Part shown: positions 1-6,809 of the stretch, one piece after another
Position numbering within the stretch: the first letter of the stretch is position 1
Layout of the letters: each line of letters starts with the position of its first letter
Assembly: GCA_900548775.1 (NCBI GenBank)
Contig: URLM01000047.1
Span: 1-14,398 of the forward strand
Reading direction: 5' to 3'
Source of the DNA: an uncultured Olsenella sp.
Lineage (GTDB): Bacteria; Actinomycetota; Coriobacteriia; Coriobacteriales; Atopobiaceae
DNA: 14,398 nucleotides
Notes under the pieces: generated by a model
Databases searched by the model: none
What the model was told of the DNA's origin: nothing
Seen by the model: only the letters and a program-made list of their open reading frames with translations
Made by a program: the position numbers and the translations under genes

Positions 1-805
1 TGTCGTCCTCGTTCAGGAACAGGTGGTGCGGGGTGACCTCGCAGGTCACGGGCAGTCCCTCGGCCTTTGCCTTGCGCACGAGGCCCAAGCCTTTGGCCGT
101 GGAGATGTGGGCGATGTGCAGCGGGCAGCCAGTAAGGCGGCACAGCTCGATGTCGCGGTAGATCTCGAGCTCCTCGCCAAGCGCGGGCCAGCCGAACATG
201 CCGAGGCGCGTGGAGGCCTTGCCCTCGTTGATCACGCCGTGCGTGGTGAGCGTCTCGATCTCGCAGTGGGCAGAGACAACGCGGTCGAACTGCGATACGT
301 ACTCCATGCAGGTGCGCATCATGCCGGCGCTCTGGACGCCGTGGCCGTCGTCGGAGAAGGCGCAGGCACCCTCCATGACCATGTCGCCAATCTCGGCAAG
401 CTGCTCGCCCTTCTCGCCAGCAGTAAGCGCGCCGATGGGGCGAACGTGGCAGAGGCCAGCCTGGCGCGCATGGTCGAGCTGATAGCGAATCTCGGCACCA
501 GTGTCGGTCACCGGGTCGGTGTTGGGCATGGTCGCCACGTCGGTGAAGCCGCCGTGCGTGGCCGCGCGGGCGCCGGTCTCGATGGTCTCCTTGTACTCGA
601 AGCCGGGGTCGCGGAAGTGCACGTGCATGTCGACGAGGCCGGGCACCAGGTACTTGCCGCGGGCGTCGATGACCTCGCAGCCCTCGGGGGGCTCGAGGCC
701 CTCCCCCACGGCAGCGACCTTGCCGTCGTCGATGAGCACGTCGCAGACGCTATCGAGGTCGACCTGCGGATCGACCGCGTGAGCGCCCCTAAGCAGAAAG
801 GCCAT
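1..805 (-). CDS. pyrC: Dihydroorotase, class I (partial, C-terminus beyond window)
   Basis: PyrC interconverts carbamoyl-aspartate and dihydroorotate, the third step of de novo pyrimidine synthesis, in the cytoplasm. Translating the minus strand from the ATG at 805 gives 268 residues with no stop before the window edge; the full protein is usually about 425 residues. The metal-binding motif HVHFRDPG is at residues 61-68 (zinc ligands H61 and H63), followed by MPNTDP (93-98), SDDG (151-154, bridging Asp expected here), H180 in SAHCE and H233 in IAHIS. This pattern is the class I (Bacillus-type) enzyme with an Asp rather than carboxylated Lys bridging the metals. The ATG is preceded by GGGAGGAG at good spacing and overlaps the end of pyrB by 17 bases, so the two are probably translationally coupled. 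It is the last visible gene of pyrRBC. Confidence 0.97.
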   Translation of the reverse strand, partial: MAFLLRGAHAVDPQVDLDSVCDVLIDDGKVAAVGEGLEPPEGCEVIDARGKYLVPGLVDMHVHFRDPGFEYKETIETGARAATHGGFTDVATMPNTDPVTDTGAEIRYQLDHARQAGLCHVRPIGALTAGEKGEQLAEIGDMVMEGACAFSDDGHGVQSAGMMRTCMEYVSQFDRVVSAHCEIETLTTHGVINEGKASTRLGMFGWPALGEELEIYRDIELCRLTGCPLHIAHISTAKGLGLVRKAKAEGLPVTCEVTPHHLFLNEDD

Positions 806-1724
806 TGTTCTCTCCTCCCAGAAGCAGGTACATCTCGGCCATGCGCGTGAGGACACCCGCGTTGACCTGGTTAAGGATGCGCGAGCGGGCGCAGTCGGCC
901 ACGTCGGCGTTGATTTCCATGCCGCGGTTCATGGGGCCGGGGTGGCAGATGATGGCGTCCGGCTTCATGCGGTTCACGCGGGTCATGTCGAGGCCGTAGA
1001 GGCGGTTGTACTCGCGGCGGGACGGGATTGCCGCGCCCTCCATGCGCTCGAGCTGGACGCGCAGCATGTAGACGACGTCCATGTCCTCGATCACGTCGTC
1101 GAGGCTCGCCGTCTGCGGGCAGCCAAACCAGTCCGGGTCGTCCACCTGGAAGGTTGGGGGGCCGACGAGCGTGACCTCGGCGCCCATGGTCTTGAGCGCG
1201 GGCGCGAGAGAACCGCACACGCGGCTGTGCGCCAGGTCGCCCACGATGGCGACCCTGAGGCCGTCGAGGTGCCCAAAGTTCTTGCGAATGGTGTAGAGGT
1301 CGAGCATGGCCTGCGTGGGGTGCTGGTGCTTGCCGTCGCCGGCGTTGATGACCACGGCGTCGGTGTTCTCGGTGATGCGCTGCGGGGTGCCTGCGAGCTT
1401 GGCGCGGCACACGAACATGTCCACGTTCATGGCGGAGATGGTCTGGATGGTGTCGGCGAGGCTCTCTCCCTTGACCACCGAGGAGGTGCTGCCGCCCATG
1501 GAGAGCGAGTCTGCCGAGAGGCGCTTCTCGGCCAGCTCGAAGGAGCTCTTGGTGCGCGTGGAGGGCTCCAGGAACAGGTTCACGATGGTGCGGCCGCGCA
1601 GCGCCGGCACCTTCTTGATGGCACGGTTGTTCACCGACTCGAACGACGCGGCGGTGTCCAGGATCTGGGTGATGTCGTCCGCCGTGAGGCTGTAGGTGTC
1701 AATGAGGTTCTTGACCGAGAGCAT
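789..1724 (-). CDS. pyrB: Aspartate carbamoyltransferase catalytic chain
   Basis: PyrB condenses carbamoyl phosphate with aspartate to carbamoyl-aspartate, the committed step of pyrimidine synthesis. The protein is 311 residues, the normal catalytic-chain length. The carbamoyl-phosphate signature EPSTRTKSSF is at residues 53-62, GKHQHPTQ at 131-138, GDLAHSRV at 162-169 and HPGPMNRG at 261-268, all as in active enzymes. An open frame extends about 22 codons upstream, but the ATG at 1724 shares one base with the pyrR stop (TAATG) and has GGAGAGG just before it, so it is the better start. No pyrI regulatory gene lies in the visible part of the operon, so control is probably through PyrR. Confidence 0.97.
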   Translation of the reverse strand: MLSVKNLIDTYSLTADDITQILDTAASFESVNNRAIKKVPALRGRTIVNLFLEPSTRTKSSFELAEKRLSADSLSMGGSTSSVVKGESLADTIQTISAMNVDMFVCRAKLAGTPQRITENTDAVVINAGDGKHQHPTQAMLDLYTIRKNFGHLDGLRVAIVGDLAHSRVCGSLAPALKTMGAEVTLVGPPTFQVDDPDWFGCPQTASLDDVIEDMDVVYMLRVQLERMEGAAIPSRREYNRLYGLDMTRVNRMKPDAIICHPGPMNRGMEINADVADCARSRILNQVNAGVLTRMAEMYLLLGGENNGLSA

Positions 1725-2281
1725 TACCTCTCCCCTCCCTCGATGCCCCAGATCTCGACGGCGTCGTGGTCGTCGAGCGGACGCGCGCACACGCGCACGT
1801 CCTCCTCGTGCGAGGAGGGGACGTTCTTTCCAACGTAATCCGCACGAATGGGCAGCTCGCGGTGGCCGCGATCGACCATCACGGCAAGCTGGACCGACTT
1901 GGGGCGGCCGTAGTCCATGAGGGCGTCGAGCGCCGAGCGCACGGTGCGGCCGGTGTAGAGGACGTCGTCGACCAGGACGATGTCCTTGGAGTCGATCTCA
2001 AAGGGAATGTTGGTGCCGTGGACAACGGGCTGGATGTGGCGCATGACGTCGTCGCGGTAGAAGCTGATGTCGAGCGAGCCCACCGGGGGGCGCGTGCCCT
2101 CGATCTTCTCGATCTCATTCGCGAGGCGGTTGGCAAGGGTCTCTCCGCGACGAATGATGCCAATCACCTGGATGTTCGCCGAGCCCTCGTTGTGCTCGAT
2201 GATCTCGTGAGCGATGCGCGTTGTGGCGCGCTCCATGGCCTGCTCGTCCATGATGACGGCCTTGAGCCTTGGCTCTCCCAT
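1724..2281 (-). CDS. pyrR: Bifunctional pyr operon regulator / uracil phosphoribosyltransferase PyrR
   Basis: PyrR binds pyr mRNA when UMP or UTP is high and represses the pyr genes; it also has uracil phosphoribosyltransferase activity. The 185-residue product matches the usual size of about 180. The PRPP-binding loop IVLVDDVLYTGRTVRSA is clear, as are IGIIRRGETLA near the N-terminus and the VMVDRGHRELPIRADYVGK segment typical of PyrR. The frame is open 30 codons further upstream, but that stretch runs through a leader terminator. The ATG at 2281 sits 4 bases after GAAGGGAG, which fixes the start. It is the first gene of pyrR-pyrB-pyrC and overlaps pyrB by one base. Regulation by leader attenuation is described separately. 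Confidence 0.96.
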   Translation of the reverse strand: MGEPRLKAVIMDEQAMERATTRIAHEIIEHNEGSANIQVIGIIRRGETLANRLANEIEKIEGTRPPVGSLDISFYRDDVMRHIQPVVHGTNIPFEIDSKDIVLVDDVLYTGRTVRSALDALMDYGRPKSVQLAVMVDRGHRELPIRADYVGKNVPSSHEEDVRVCARPLDDHDAVEIWGIEGGER

Positions 2282-2291
2282 GGGACTCCCT

Positions 2292-2446
2292 TCAAGAAAA
2301 AAGATGTCCGAACCGACGTAAGCCGGCACGAGACATCCCATGATGGAAGGCCATGTGTCTGGGTGGACCACACACGGTAGCTGTGCGGACTTCCCTGAGC
2401 CTTGCGGGCATCTCGTGCGCGCTTAAAGGTCGAGGAAACTTTACCA
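2292..2446 (-). promoter_or_regulatory. pyrR leader: candidate PyrR-controlled attenuator
   Basis: Reading the minus strand, the leader holds two mutually exclusive structures. The antiterminator pairs the arm at 2406-2418 (GCACGAGATGCCC) with the arm at 2326-2339 (GGGATGTCTCGTGC): 8 Watson-Crick pairs, 2 G-U pairs, one bulged A and 3 G-C pairs. The second arm overlaps the 5' half of the terminator at 2297-2337, so only one can form. Inside the antiterminator loop a 7-bp hairpin (2368-2388) pairs CCGCACA with TGTGTGG. This is the general layout of PyrR attenuators. I could not find an exact match to the Bacillus PyrR-binding loop consensus, so the effector is inferred from the gene downstream. 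Confidence 0.7.
2297..2337 (-). terminator. Intrinsic terminator in pyrR leader (attenuator)
   Basis: On the minus strand GATGTC (332-337 of the 2000s block) pairs with GACATC (303-308), with an inner CG/CG and CCG/CGG extension around a GCTTACGT loop, followed at once by six T. It ends about 16 bases before the pyrR ATG, so readthrough is needed for expression of the operon. Confidence 0.75.
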
Positions 2447-2473
2447 CGAACTGGCGGCACGAATGCCAACTTT
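2438..2473 (-). promoter_or_regulatory. Candidate pyrR promoter
   Basis: Minus strand: TGG followed by TAAAGT (extended -10 style, 2438-2446), with TTGGCA about 20 bases upstream, a longer gap than usual. It lies between the exporter terminator and the attenuator, where a promoter is expected. Weak match, offered as a candidate only. Confidence 0.3.
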
Positions 2474-2496
2474 GATGAAGGACGCGCGATTCACAG

Positions 2497-2527
2497 ATGA
2501 GACAAAGGGAAACTCCCTTTGTCTCAT
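2497..2527 (-). terminator. 14-bp perfect hairpin at end of ABC exporter operon
   Basis: Positions 2497-2510 and 2514-2527 are exact reverse complements (arm ATGAGACAAAGGGA) around a 3-base loop. The TGA stop of the ABC ATPase gene lies inside one arm. There is no T-run after it on the minus strand, so it may stop polymerase poorly but could still protect the 3' end or separate the exporter from the pyr operon. Confidence 0.6.
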
Positions 2528-3639
2528 TGCTGGAGGGAGCGGTAGGCCTCGCAGACCTCGTCCGTCTCGCCGATCATGCGCATGTGGCCCTTCTCGATCC
2601 AGCACACGCGATCGCAGATGCGCTCCACAAGGCTGATGTCGTGGCTCACGAGAAGAACGGTCACGTTGTCGGACTCAACGAGCTCCTTGATGCGACGCTC
2701 GCACTTCTGCTGGAAGAGGAAGTCGCCCACGGAGAGCGTCTCGTCGACGATGAGGATGTCGGGCTCGGTCACCGTGGCGATGGCGAACGCGATGCGCGCG
2801 ACCATGCCCGAGGAGTAGTTCTTGAGGGGCATGTCCATGAAGCCGTCGAGCTCTGCGAAGTCGACGATGTCCTGGAAGTGCTCGTCGATGAAGTCCTTGC
2901 GGTAGCCCAGGAGTGCTCCGTTGAGGTAGATGTTCTCCTTGGCCGTGAGCTCCATGTCAAAGCCCGCGCCAAGCTCGATGAGCGGCGCTATGGTTCCGTG
3001 GACGCTGATTGTGCCCGCGGAGGGCTCGAGCACGCCGGCGATGATCTTGAGCATGGTCGACTTGCCGGAACCGTTGGTGCCCACAAGGCCAAACGCCTCG
3101 CCTCGCTTGACCTCGAAGGAGATGTGGTCGAGCGCGCGGAACTCCTTGAAGGTGAGCTCGTGCTTGGCGGCGGCGATGAAGTACTCCTTGAGCGAGTTGT
3201 ACTGCTCGGAGGCGATGTTGAAGATCATGGAGACGTCGTCGGCGAGGATGGCCGTCGGGGCGTCTTCCGCGGGCACCGGCGGCCGCATGAAGCTGTTCTT
3301 GCCGGCAACGATGATCCAGCGCTCGACGTTGCCGAGGAAGCGCCTATTGGAGTCCTCGATGTCGACGGCGATGCGGTAGCGGCCAGGACGCTCTGGAATG
3401 AACTCCCAGGTGTACTCGGGGACGGTGTGGCCCACGTGCTCGATGGTGGAGTCGAAGTCGCCCTTCTCCCAGCTGCCGTCGAGGTTCCAGACGTAGTTGC
3501 AGAGGTAGTTCTCCTTCTCGACCCCACGGAAGTGGGGCGTCACCTCGAGCTTCTCGCCCACGCGGATGGAGGTCGAGGAGAGGCCGAGAAAGACGCTTCC
3601 GCCGTCGTCCAGTTTGAGCGTGTCCTGCACTTGTGCCAC
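2524..3639 (-). CDS. ABC exporter ATPase, TagH/Wzt type, with N-terminal extra domain
   Basis: The 371-residue protein powers export of a cell-surface polysaccharide or teichoic-acid-like polymer together with the permease encoded just upstream. The ATPase core covers about residues 130-371: Walker A GTNGSGKST (187-195), signature YSSGM (275-279), Walker B ILIVDE (295-300) and the H-loop His333 in VSHD. The segments GTIAPLIELGAGFD and ENIYLNG are hallmarks of the polysaccharide-export ATPase group. Residues 1-115 precede the core and look like a beta-rich sandwich, rich in Tyr, Trp and charged residues; family members usually carry extra domains at the C-terminus instead. The start is GTG at 3639 with AAGG upstream. 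Function class is sure; the substrate is not known, as no glycosyltransferase genes are visible. Confidence 0.93.
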   Translation of the reverse strand: MAQVQDTLKLDDGGSVFLGLSSTSIRVGEKLEVTPHFRGVEKENYLCNYVWNLDGSWEKGDFDSTIEHVGHTVPEYTWEFIPERPGRYRIAVDIEDSNRRFLGNVERWIIVAGKNSFMRPPVPAEDAPTAILADDVSMIFNIASEQYNSLKEYFIAAAKHELTFKEFRALDHISFEVKRGEAFGLVGTNGSGKSTMLKIIAGVLEPSAGTISVHGTIAPLIELGAGFDMELTAKENIYLNGALLGYRKDFIDEHFQDIVDFAELDGFMDMPLKNYSSGMVARIAFAIATVTEPDILIVDETLSVGDFLFQQKCERRIKELVESDNVTVLLVSHDISLVERICDRVCWIEKGHMRMIGETDEVCEAYRSLQQ

Positions 3640-3662
3640 CTGACCTTAGGGTTTTTGTCTGC

Positions 3663-3683
3663 CTGGACCGCCGGGCGGCCCAG
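3663..3683 (-). promoter_or_regulatory. Hairpin between exporter permease and ATPase genes
   Basis: In the 59-base gap, CTGGGCCG and CGGTCCAG pair over 8 bases (one G-U) around CCCGG on the minus strand, next to a run of eight G at 3683-3690 on the plus strand. No T-run follows directly. It could tune the ratio of permease to ATPase; this is inference. Confidence 0.4.
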
Positions 3684-3698
3684 GGGGGGGACCGGATG

Positions 3699-4610
3699 CT
3701 AGATGAAGAGGATGAAGCGACGCTCGCGGCTGCGGAACACCAGGAGGCCAAGGGCGAGCGAGACGAGCGCCCACACGACGCAGCTCACGATGACCTCGGT
3801 TGGGGGAAGCGTCGAGTAGATGACCGTGTCGCGCATGAACGTGACGTAGTTGTACATGGGGTTCACGTACATGAGGACGCGCACGATGTGGTAGGGAACC
3901 TGCTCGATCATCGAGACGGGCCAGAAGAGCGGGGTCGCGTACATCCACGCCATGAGAAGCACGCTCCAGAGGTGCACCAGATCGCGGAAGAAGACCGCGA
4001 GCGCCGAGAGCAGGAGCGAGAGGCCCACGCAGAAGAGCATGAGAAGCACGATGCAGACGGGCGCAAGCAGCATCATGGGCGTTGGCGGCACGCCCTCCCA
4101 GAGCATGACGACAAAGACGGCAATGAGCGAGAAGAGGAAGTTTACCAGGGAGAAGAGGACCTTCTCGACGGGGAACACGGACTTCTTGACGCGGACCTTC
4201 TTGAGCAGGGGCGCGGCGTCGATGATCGACATCATGCCCGCGTTGGTGGAGTCCGCGAAGACCTGCCAGGTGATGTTGGCCACGATGAGGTAGAGCGGGT
4301 AGTGCTCGATGTTGTCGTAGCGGAGGAAGAACGAGAAGACGAGCGACATGACGAGCATCATGAGCAGCGGGTTGAGCACGCTCCAGATGACGCCGAGGAC
4401 GCTGCGGCGGTACTTGAGCTTGAAGTCCTTCGAAACCAGCTCGCGAAGGATGAAGAGGTCGCGCTTGCCAGCGGGGTACCACGCGTCACGCGCGGAGGTG
4501 GTGTGTGCGGGGGCGGTGGCCGCTGGGGTCGCAGAGGCGGCCGCGGTAGCGGGGACGGGGGTCGTTTCCTGGGTCGCTTCCTTCTCCGCAGACTCGATGT
4601 CTGAAGCCAA
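3699..4610 (-). CDS. ABC-2 type exporter permease, TagG/Wzm type
   Basis: Membrane partner of the ATPase encoded downstream, forming a two-component exporter of a surface polymer. The 303-residue product has the family signature FKLKYRRSVLGVIWSVLNPLL (about 63-83), an amphipathic helix leading into the first membrane span, and about six spans by eye (76-96, 105-125, 150-172, 178-205, 215-233, 274-292). Residues 10-40 are an Ala/Thr/Pro-rich cytoplasmic tail, an unusual addition. I chose the TTG at 4610 as start because AGGAGG precedes it by four bases and no ATG lies in a sensible place. A longer frame to 4700 exists but would run through the candidate promoter. Substrate unknown. Confidence 0.92.
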   Translation of the reverse strand: MASDIESAEKEATQETTPVPATAAASATPAATAPAHTTSARDAWYPAGKRDLFILRELVSKDFKLKYRRSVLGVIWSVLNPLLMMLVMSLVFSFFLRYDNIEHYPLYLIVANITWQVFADSTNAGMMSIIDAAPLLKKVRVKKSVFPVEKVLFSLVNFLFSLIAVFVVMLWEGVPPTPMMLLAPVCIVLLMLFCVGLSLLLSALAVFFRDLVHLWSVLLMAWMYATPLFWPVSMIEQVPYHIVRVLMYVNPMYNYVTFMRDTVIYSTLPPTEVIVSCVVWALVSLALGLLVFRSRERRFILFI

Positions 4611-4614
4611 GGTT

Positions 4615-4648
4615 CCTCCTGTCGAAGGAGCTGGGGCGCGTTCGCCCC
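4615..4648 (-). promoter_or_regulatory. 5' UTR hairpins over the exporter ribosome binding site
   Basis: Minus strand: CTCCT-TCGAC-AGGAG (4616-4630) folds the AGGAGG ribosome binding site of the permease gene into a 5-bp stem. Just upstream GGGGCG-AACG-CGCCCC (4633-4648) is a perfect 6-bp hairpin. Together with a TTG start this suggests limited or controlled translation. Confidence 0.45.
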
Positions 4649-4669
4649 TTGGTGTCGAATATCTTTTTG

Positions 4670-4696
4670 ATGCTAGCACAGGGGCCGGGCTGTCAC
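4670..4696 (-). promoter_or_regulatory. Candidate promoter of ABC exporter operon
   Basis: Minus strand: TAGCAT (4670-4675) preceded by TGC (extended -10 form), with GTGACA (4691-4696) 15 bases upstream as a possible -35. Transcription would start close to the A-rich stretch near 4663, giving a UTR of about 50 bases that contains the hairpins described. Confidence 0.35.
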
Positions 4697-4726
4697 ACAA
4701 ACGGCAGAGGCCGCCGCGGGATTAAG

Positions 4727-4768
4727 TTCCCCGGCAACGGGATTCCATTGCCGGGGAAAGGAATCCCG
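4727..4768. repeat. Interleaved inverted repeats (A-B-A'-B')
   Basis: TTCCCCGGCAA (4727-4737) is exactly complementary to 4748-4758, and CGGGATTCC (4738-4746) is exactly complementary to 4760-4768. The two pairs interlock, with only one base between segments B and A' and between A' and B'. Either hairpin (11 bp or 9 bp) can form but not both easily, because there is no room for pseudoknot loops. Confidence 0.85.
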
Positions 4769-4797
4769 CAGGACGGGAGGATGGGGTGCTTCTCGCC

Positions 4798-4867
4798 CGA
4801 TACACATTCGTACACGAATCTGTGACCCGCGCAGGTCGATACACATTCGGAGTACGAATGTGTATCG
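4798..4867. repeat. Two related palindromes with shared arm CGATACACATTCG
   Basis: CGATACACATTCG occurs at 4798-4810 and 4837-4849. The second copy is followed after GAGTA by its perfect complement (4855-4867), a 13-bp stem. The first is followed after TACA by a decayed complement (4815-4825) that still pairs at nine of ten positions counting one G-U. Their centres are about 40 bases apart, near four helical turns. Confidence 0.8.
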
Positions 4868-4911
4868 AAACGGGCCGAGAAGCGAGGGACTTAGGTACTC
4901 TTCGAAATAGC

Positions 4912-4947
4912 AAAACAGGCCAGACAGCAAATATGCCGTCTGGCCTG
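4912..4947 (-). terminator. Intrinsic terminator of tRNA-Asn
   Basis: CAGGCCAGAC (4916-4925) and GTCTGGCCTG (4938-4947) are a perfect 10-bp stem with a 12-base loop; on the minus strand it is followed by TTTTG. It starts ten bases past the tRNA CCA end. Confidence 0.85.
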
Positions 4948-4956
4948 TGGACTCTC

Positions 4957-5031
4957 TGGCTCCCCGGGCAGGGTTCGAACCTGCGACACGCTGATTAACA
5001 GTCAGCTGCGCTACCACTGCGCCACCGGGGA
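4957..5031 (-). tRNA. tRNA-Asn (anticodon GTT)
   Basis: The minus strand folds into a 75-base cloverleaf including an encoded CCA: acceptor TCCCCGG/CCGGGGA with discriminator G, D-stem GCGC/GCGC, anticodon stem GCTGA/TCAGC with loop CTGTTAA (anticodon GTT), a 5-base variable loop, and T-stem GCAGG/CCTGC with loop TTCGAAC. All stems pair fully. Confidence 0.97.
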
Positions 5032-5050
5032 ATGCTCAACGCGAGAAATA

Positions 5051-5105
5051 AGTATACGAATCGTCCCGAAGGATGCAACCCTCAATTTGAACTTTTTTGT
5101 TTTTC
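5051..5105 (-). promoter_or_regulatory. tRNA-Asn promoter with A-rich UP-like element
   Basis: Minus strand: -10 TATACT (5051-5056), 16-base spacer, -35 TTGCAT (5073-5078), and upstream A-tracts (T-runs on the plus strand at 5093-5105) resembling an UP element. The tRNA 5' end lies about 20 bases downstream of the -10. Confidence 0.6.
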
Positions 5106-5230
5106 TCGCCGGAGACTCGTCGGGGAACGTAGGAGCCCCGAATAGGACCTATTTGCGGCTCGATAGTTCTAGGACTAGTTGGCTCTTGGGCTCGAAGCGG
5201 CATGCGAGTCCCAGGGACTAAGCCATCCCC

Positions 5231-5305
5231 GAATTACGCACGGCTGAGTTTGGCTTTGTGGAGTGCTGGCCTTTTCTCGCCGAGAATTTCAGCCGTGCGT
5301 AGTTC
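5231..5305. repeat. 75-bp palindromic dispersed repeat, copy 1
   Basis: Arms GAATTACGCACGGCTGA and its complement at the far end (one G-U mismatch); here the palindrome extends four bases outward on each side (CCCC/GGGG, 5227-5309), a 21-bp stem. It has the same length as the copies at 9068 and 11037. The left half of the centre differs from those copies, while the right half (CTTTTCTCGCCGAGAA) matches them except for one base. Confidence 0.88.
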
Positions 5306-5349
5306 GGGGGTTACTGGTGACGCAGAGCTCACCCGGCAGGACAACGCTC

Positions 5350-5462
5350 CCGCCCCGAGCCCCTCCCGTGGCCCCACCGCGAAGGCATCCTGTATCATGA
5401 ATACTGCTGGGCCAACCGCGCCCGGCCGGCGCAGACGCGCCGAACAGAGGGGCTCGGGGCGG
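5350..5462. repeat. 16-bp perfect inverted repeat bracketing folP promoter region
   Basis: CCGCCCCGAGCCCCTC (5350-5365) is exactly complementary to 5447-5462, with 81 bases between. The right arm ends 27 bases before the folP ATG. If transcribed it could form a long hairpin in the leader; as DNA it flanks a possible -10. Confidence 0.75.
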
Positions 5463-5489
5463 TCCGGCCATGCGCACAGGGAGACCGCC

Positions 5490-6653
<1,164 letters not shown>

Positions 6654-6654
6654 C

Positions 6655-6735
6655 GAACATGTGACGTTCCCACGCTTACGTTGATGAGCAGAGCTTTGAT
6701 TCTCAATATGAACGTCGTTCACTTAATCATCAACG
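6655..6735 (+). promoter_or_regulatory. Candidate promoter and operators of membrane protein/TetR operon
   Basis: TTGATG (6681-6686) and CAATAT (6704-6709), 17 bases apart, form a weak promoter. Overlapping its end is a 13-base perfect palindrome TGAAC-GTC-GTTCA (6709-6721); a second GAAC/GTTC pair lies at 6655-6669. A longer 9-bp inverted repeat CGTTGATGA/TCATCAACG (6679-6687, 6727-6735) spans the promoter. These are fair operator candidates for the TetR protein of the same operon. Confidence 0.35.
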
Positions 6736-6809
6736 CCTCGAGCTGCCCGAGCGAGCACCTCCAAAAGACGGCGCCGTCAGCCGCCCGAGGCACCTCGGAA
6801 AGGATTGCC

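Larger units (their letters stand above)
4611..4956. other. 346-base gap between exporter and tRNA-Asn
   Basis: No believable gene. It holds, from left to right: the exporter 5' UTR hairpins (4615-4648), a possible exporter promoter (4670-4696), an interleaved pair of inverted repeats (4727-4768), two related palindromes (4798-4867), and the tRNA terminator (4912-4947). Short open frames here lack ribosome binding sites and run across the palindromes. Confidence 0.7.
5032..5489. other. 458-base divergent gap between tRNA-Asn and folP
   Basis: No gene supported. It holds the tRNA promoter (5051-5105), a 13-base perfect palindrome AGTCCC-A-GGGACT (5207-5219), one copy of the 75-bp dispersed repeat (5231-5305), and a 16-bp inverted repeat with 81-base spacing (5350-5462) that encloses a possible folP -10 (TATCAT, 5393-5398). 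The folP frame is open upstream from 5202, but that part reads through the repeat and has no ribosome binding site. Confidence 0.65.

Noticed and set aside
2292..2411. 39-codon frame (minus strand) starting in the antiterminator arm and ending just before the pyrR ribosome binding site, as a leader peptide
   Set aside because: No ribosome binding site before its ATG, and its sequence is forced by the pairing arms. No run of regulatory codons.
4727..4768. True RNA pseudoknot
   Set aside because: The arms are interleaved but have 0-1 base spacers; two full stems of 11 and 9 bp could not both form without loops.
4727..5031. Phage or island attachment site at tRNA-Asn (TTCCCCGG also occurs at 4727)
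   Set aside because: Only eight bases are shared, in the acceptor end, and no integrase or phage gene is in the window.
5231..5305. Palindromic repeats as simple rho-independent terminators
   Set aside because: No T-run follows the stems, one copy lies in a divergent gap, and both arms and centre are conserved beyond what a terminator needs.
5202..5489. folP starting at 5202
   Set aside because: The extra N-terminus is translated palindromic repeat and GC-rich spacer, with no homology to the family and no ribosome binding site; ATG at 5490 has one.
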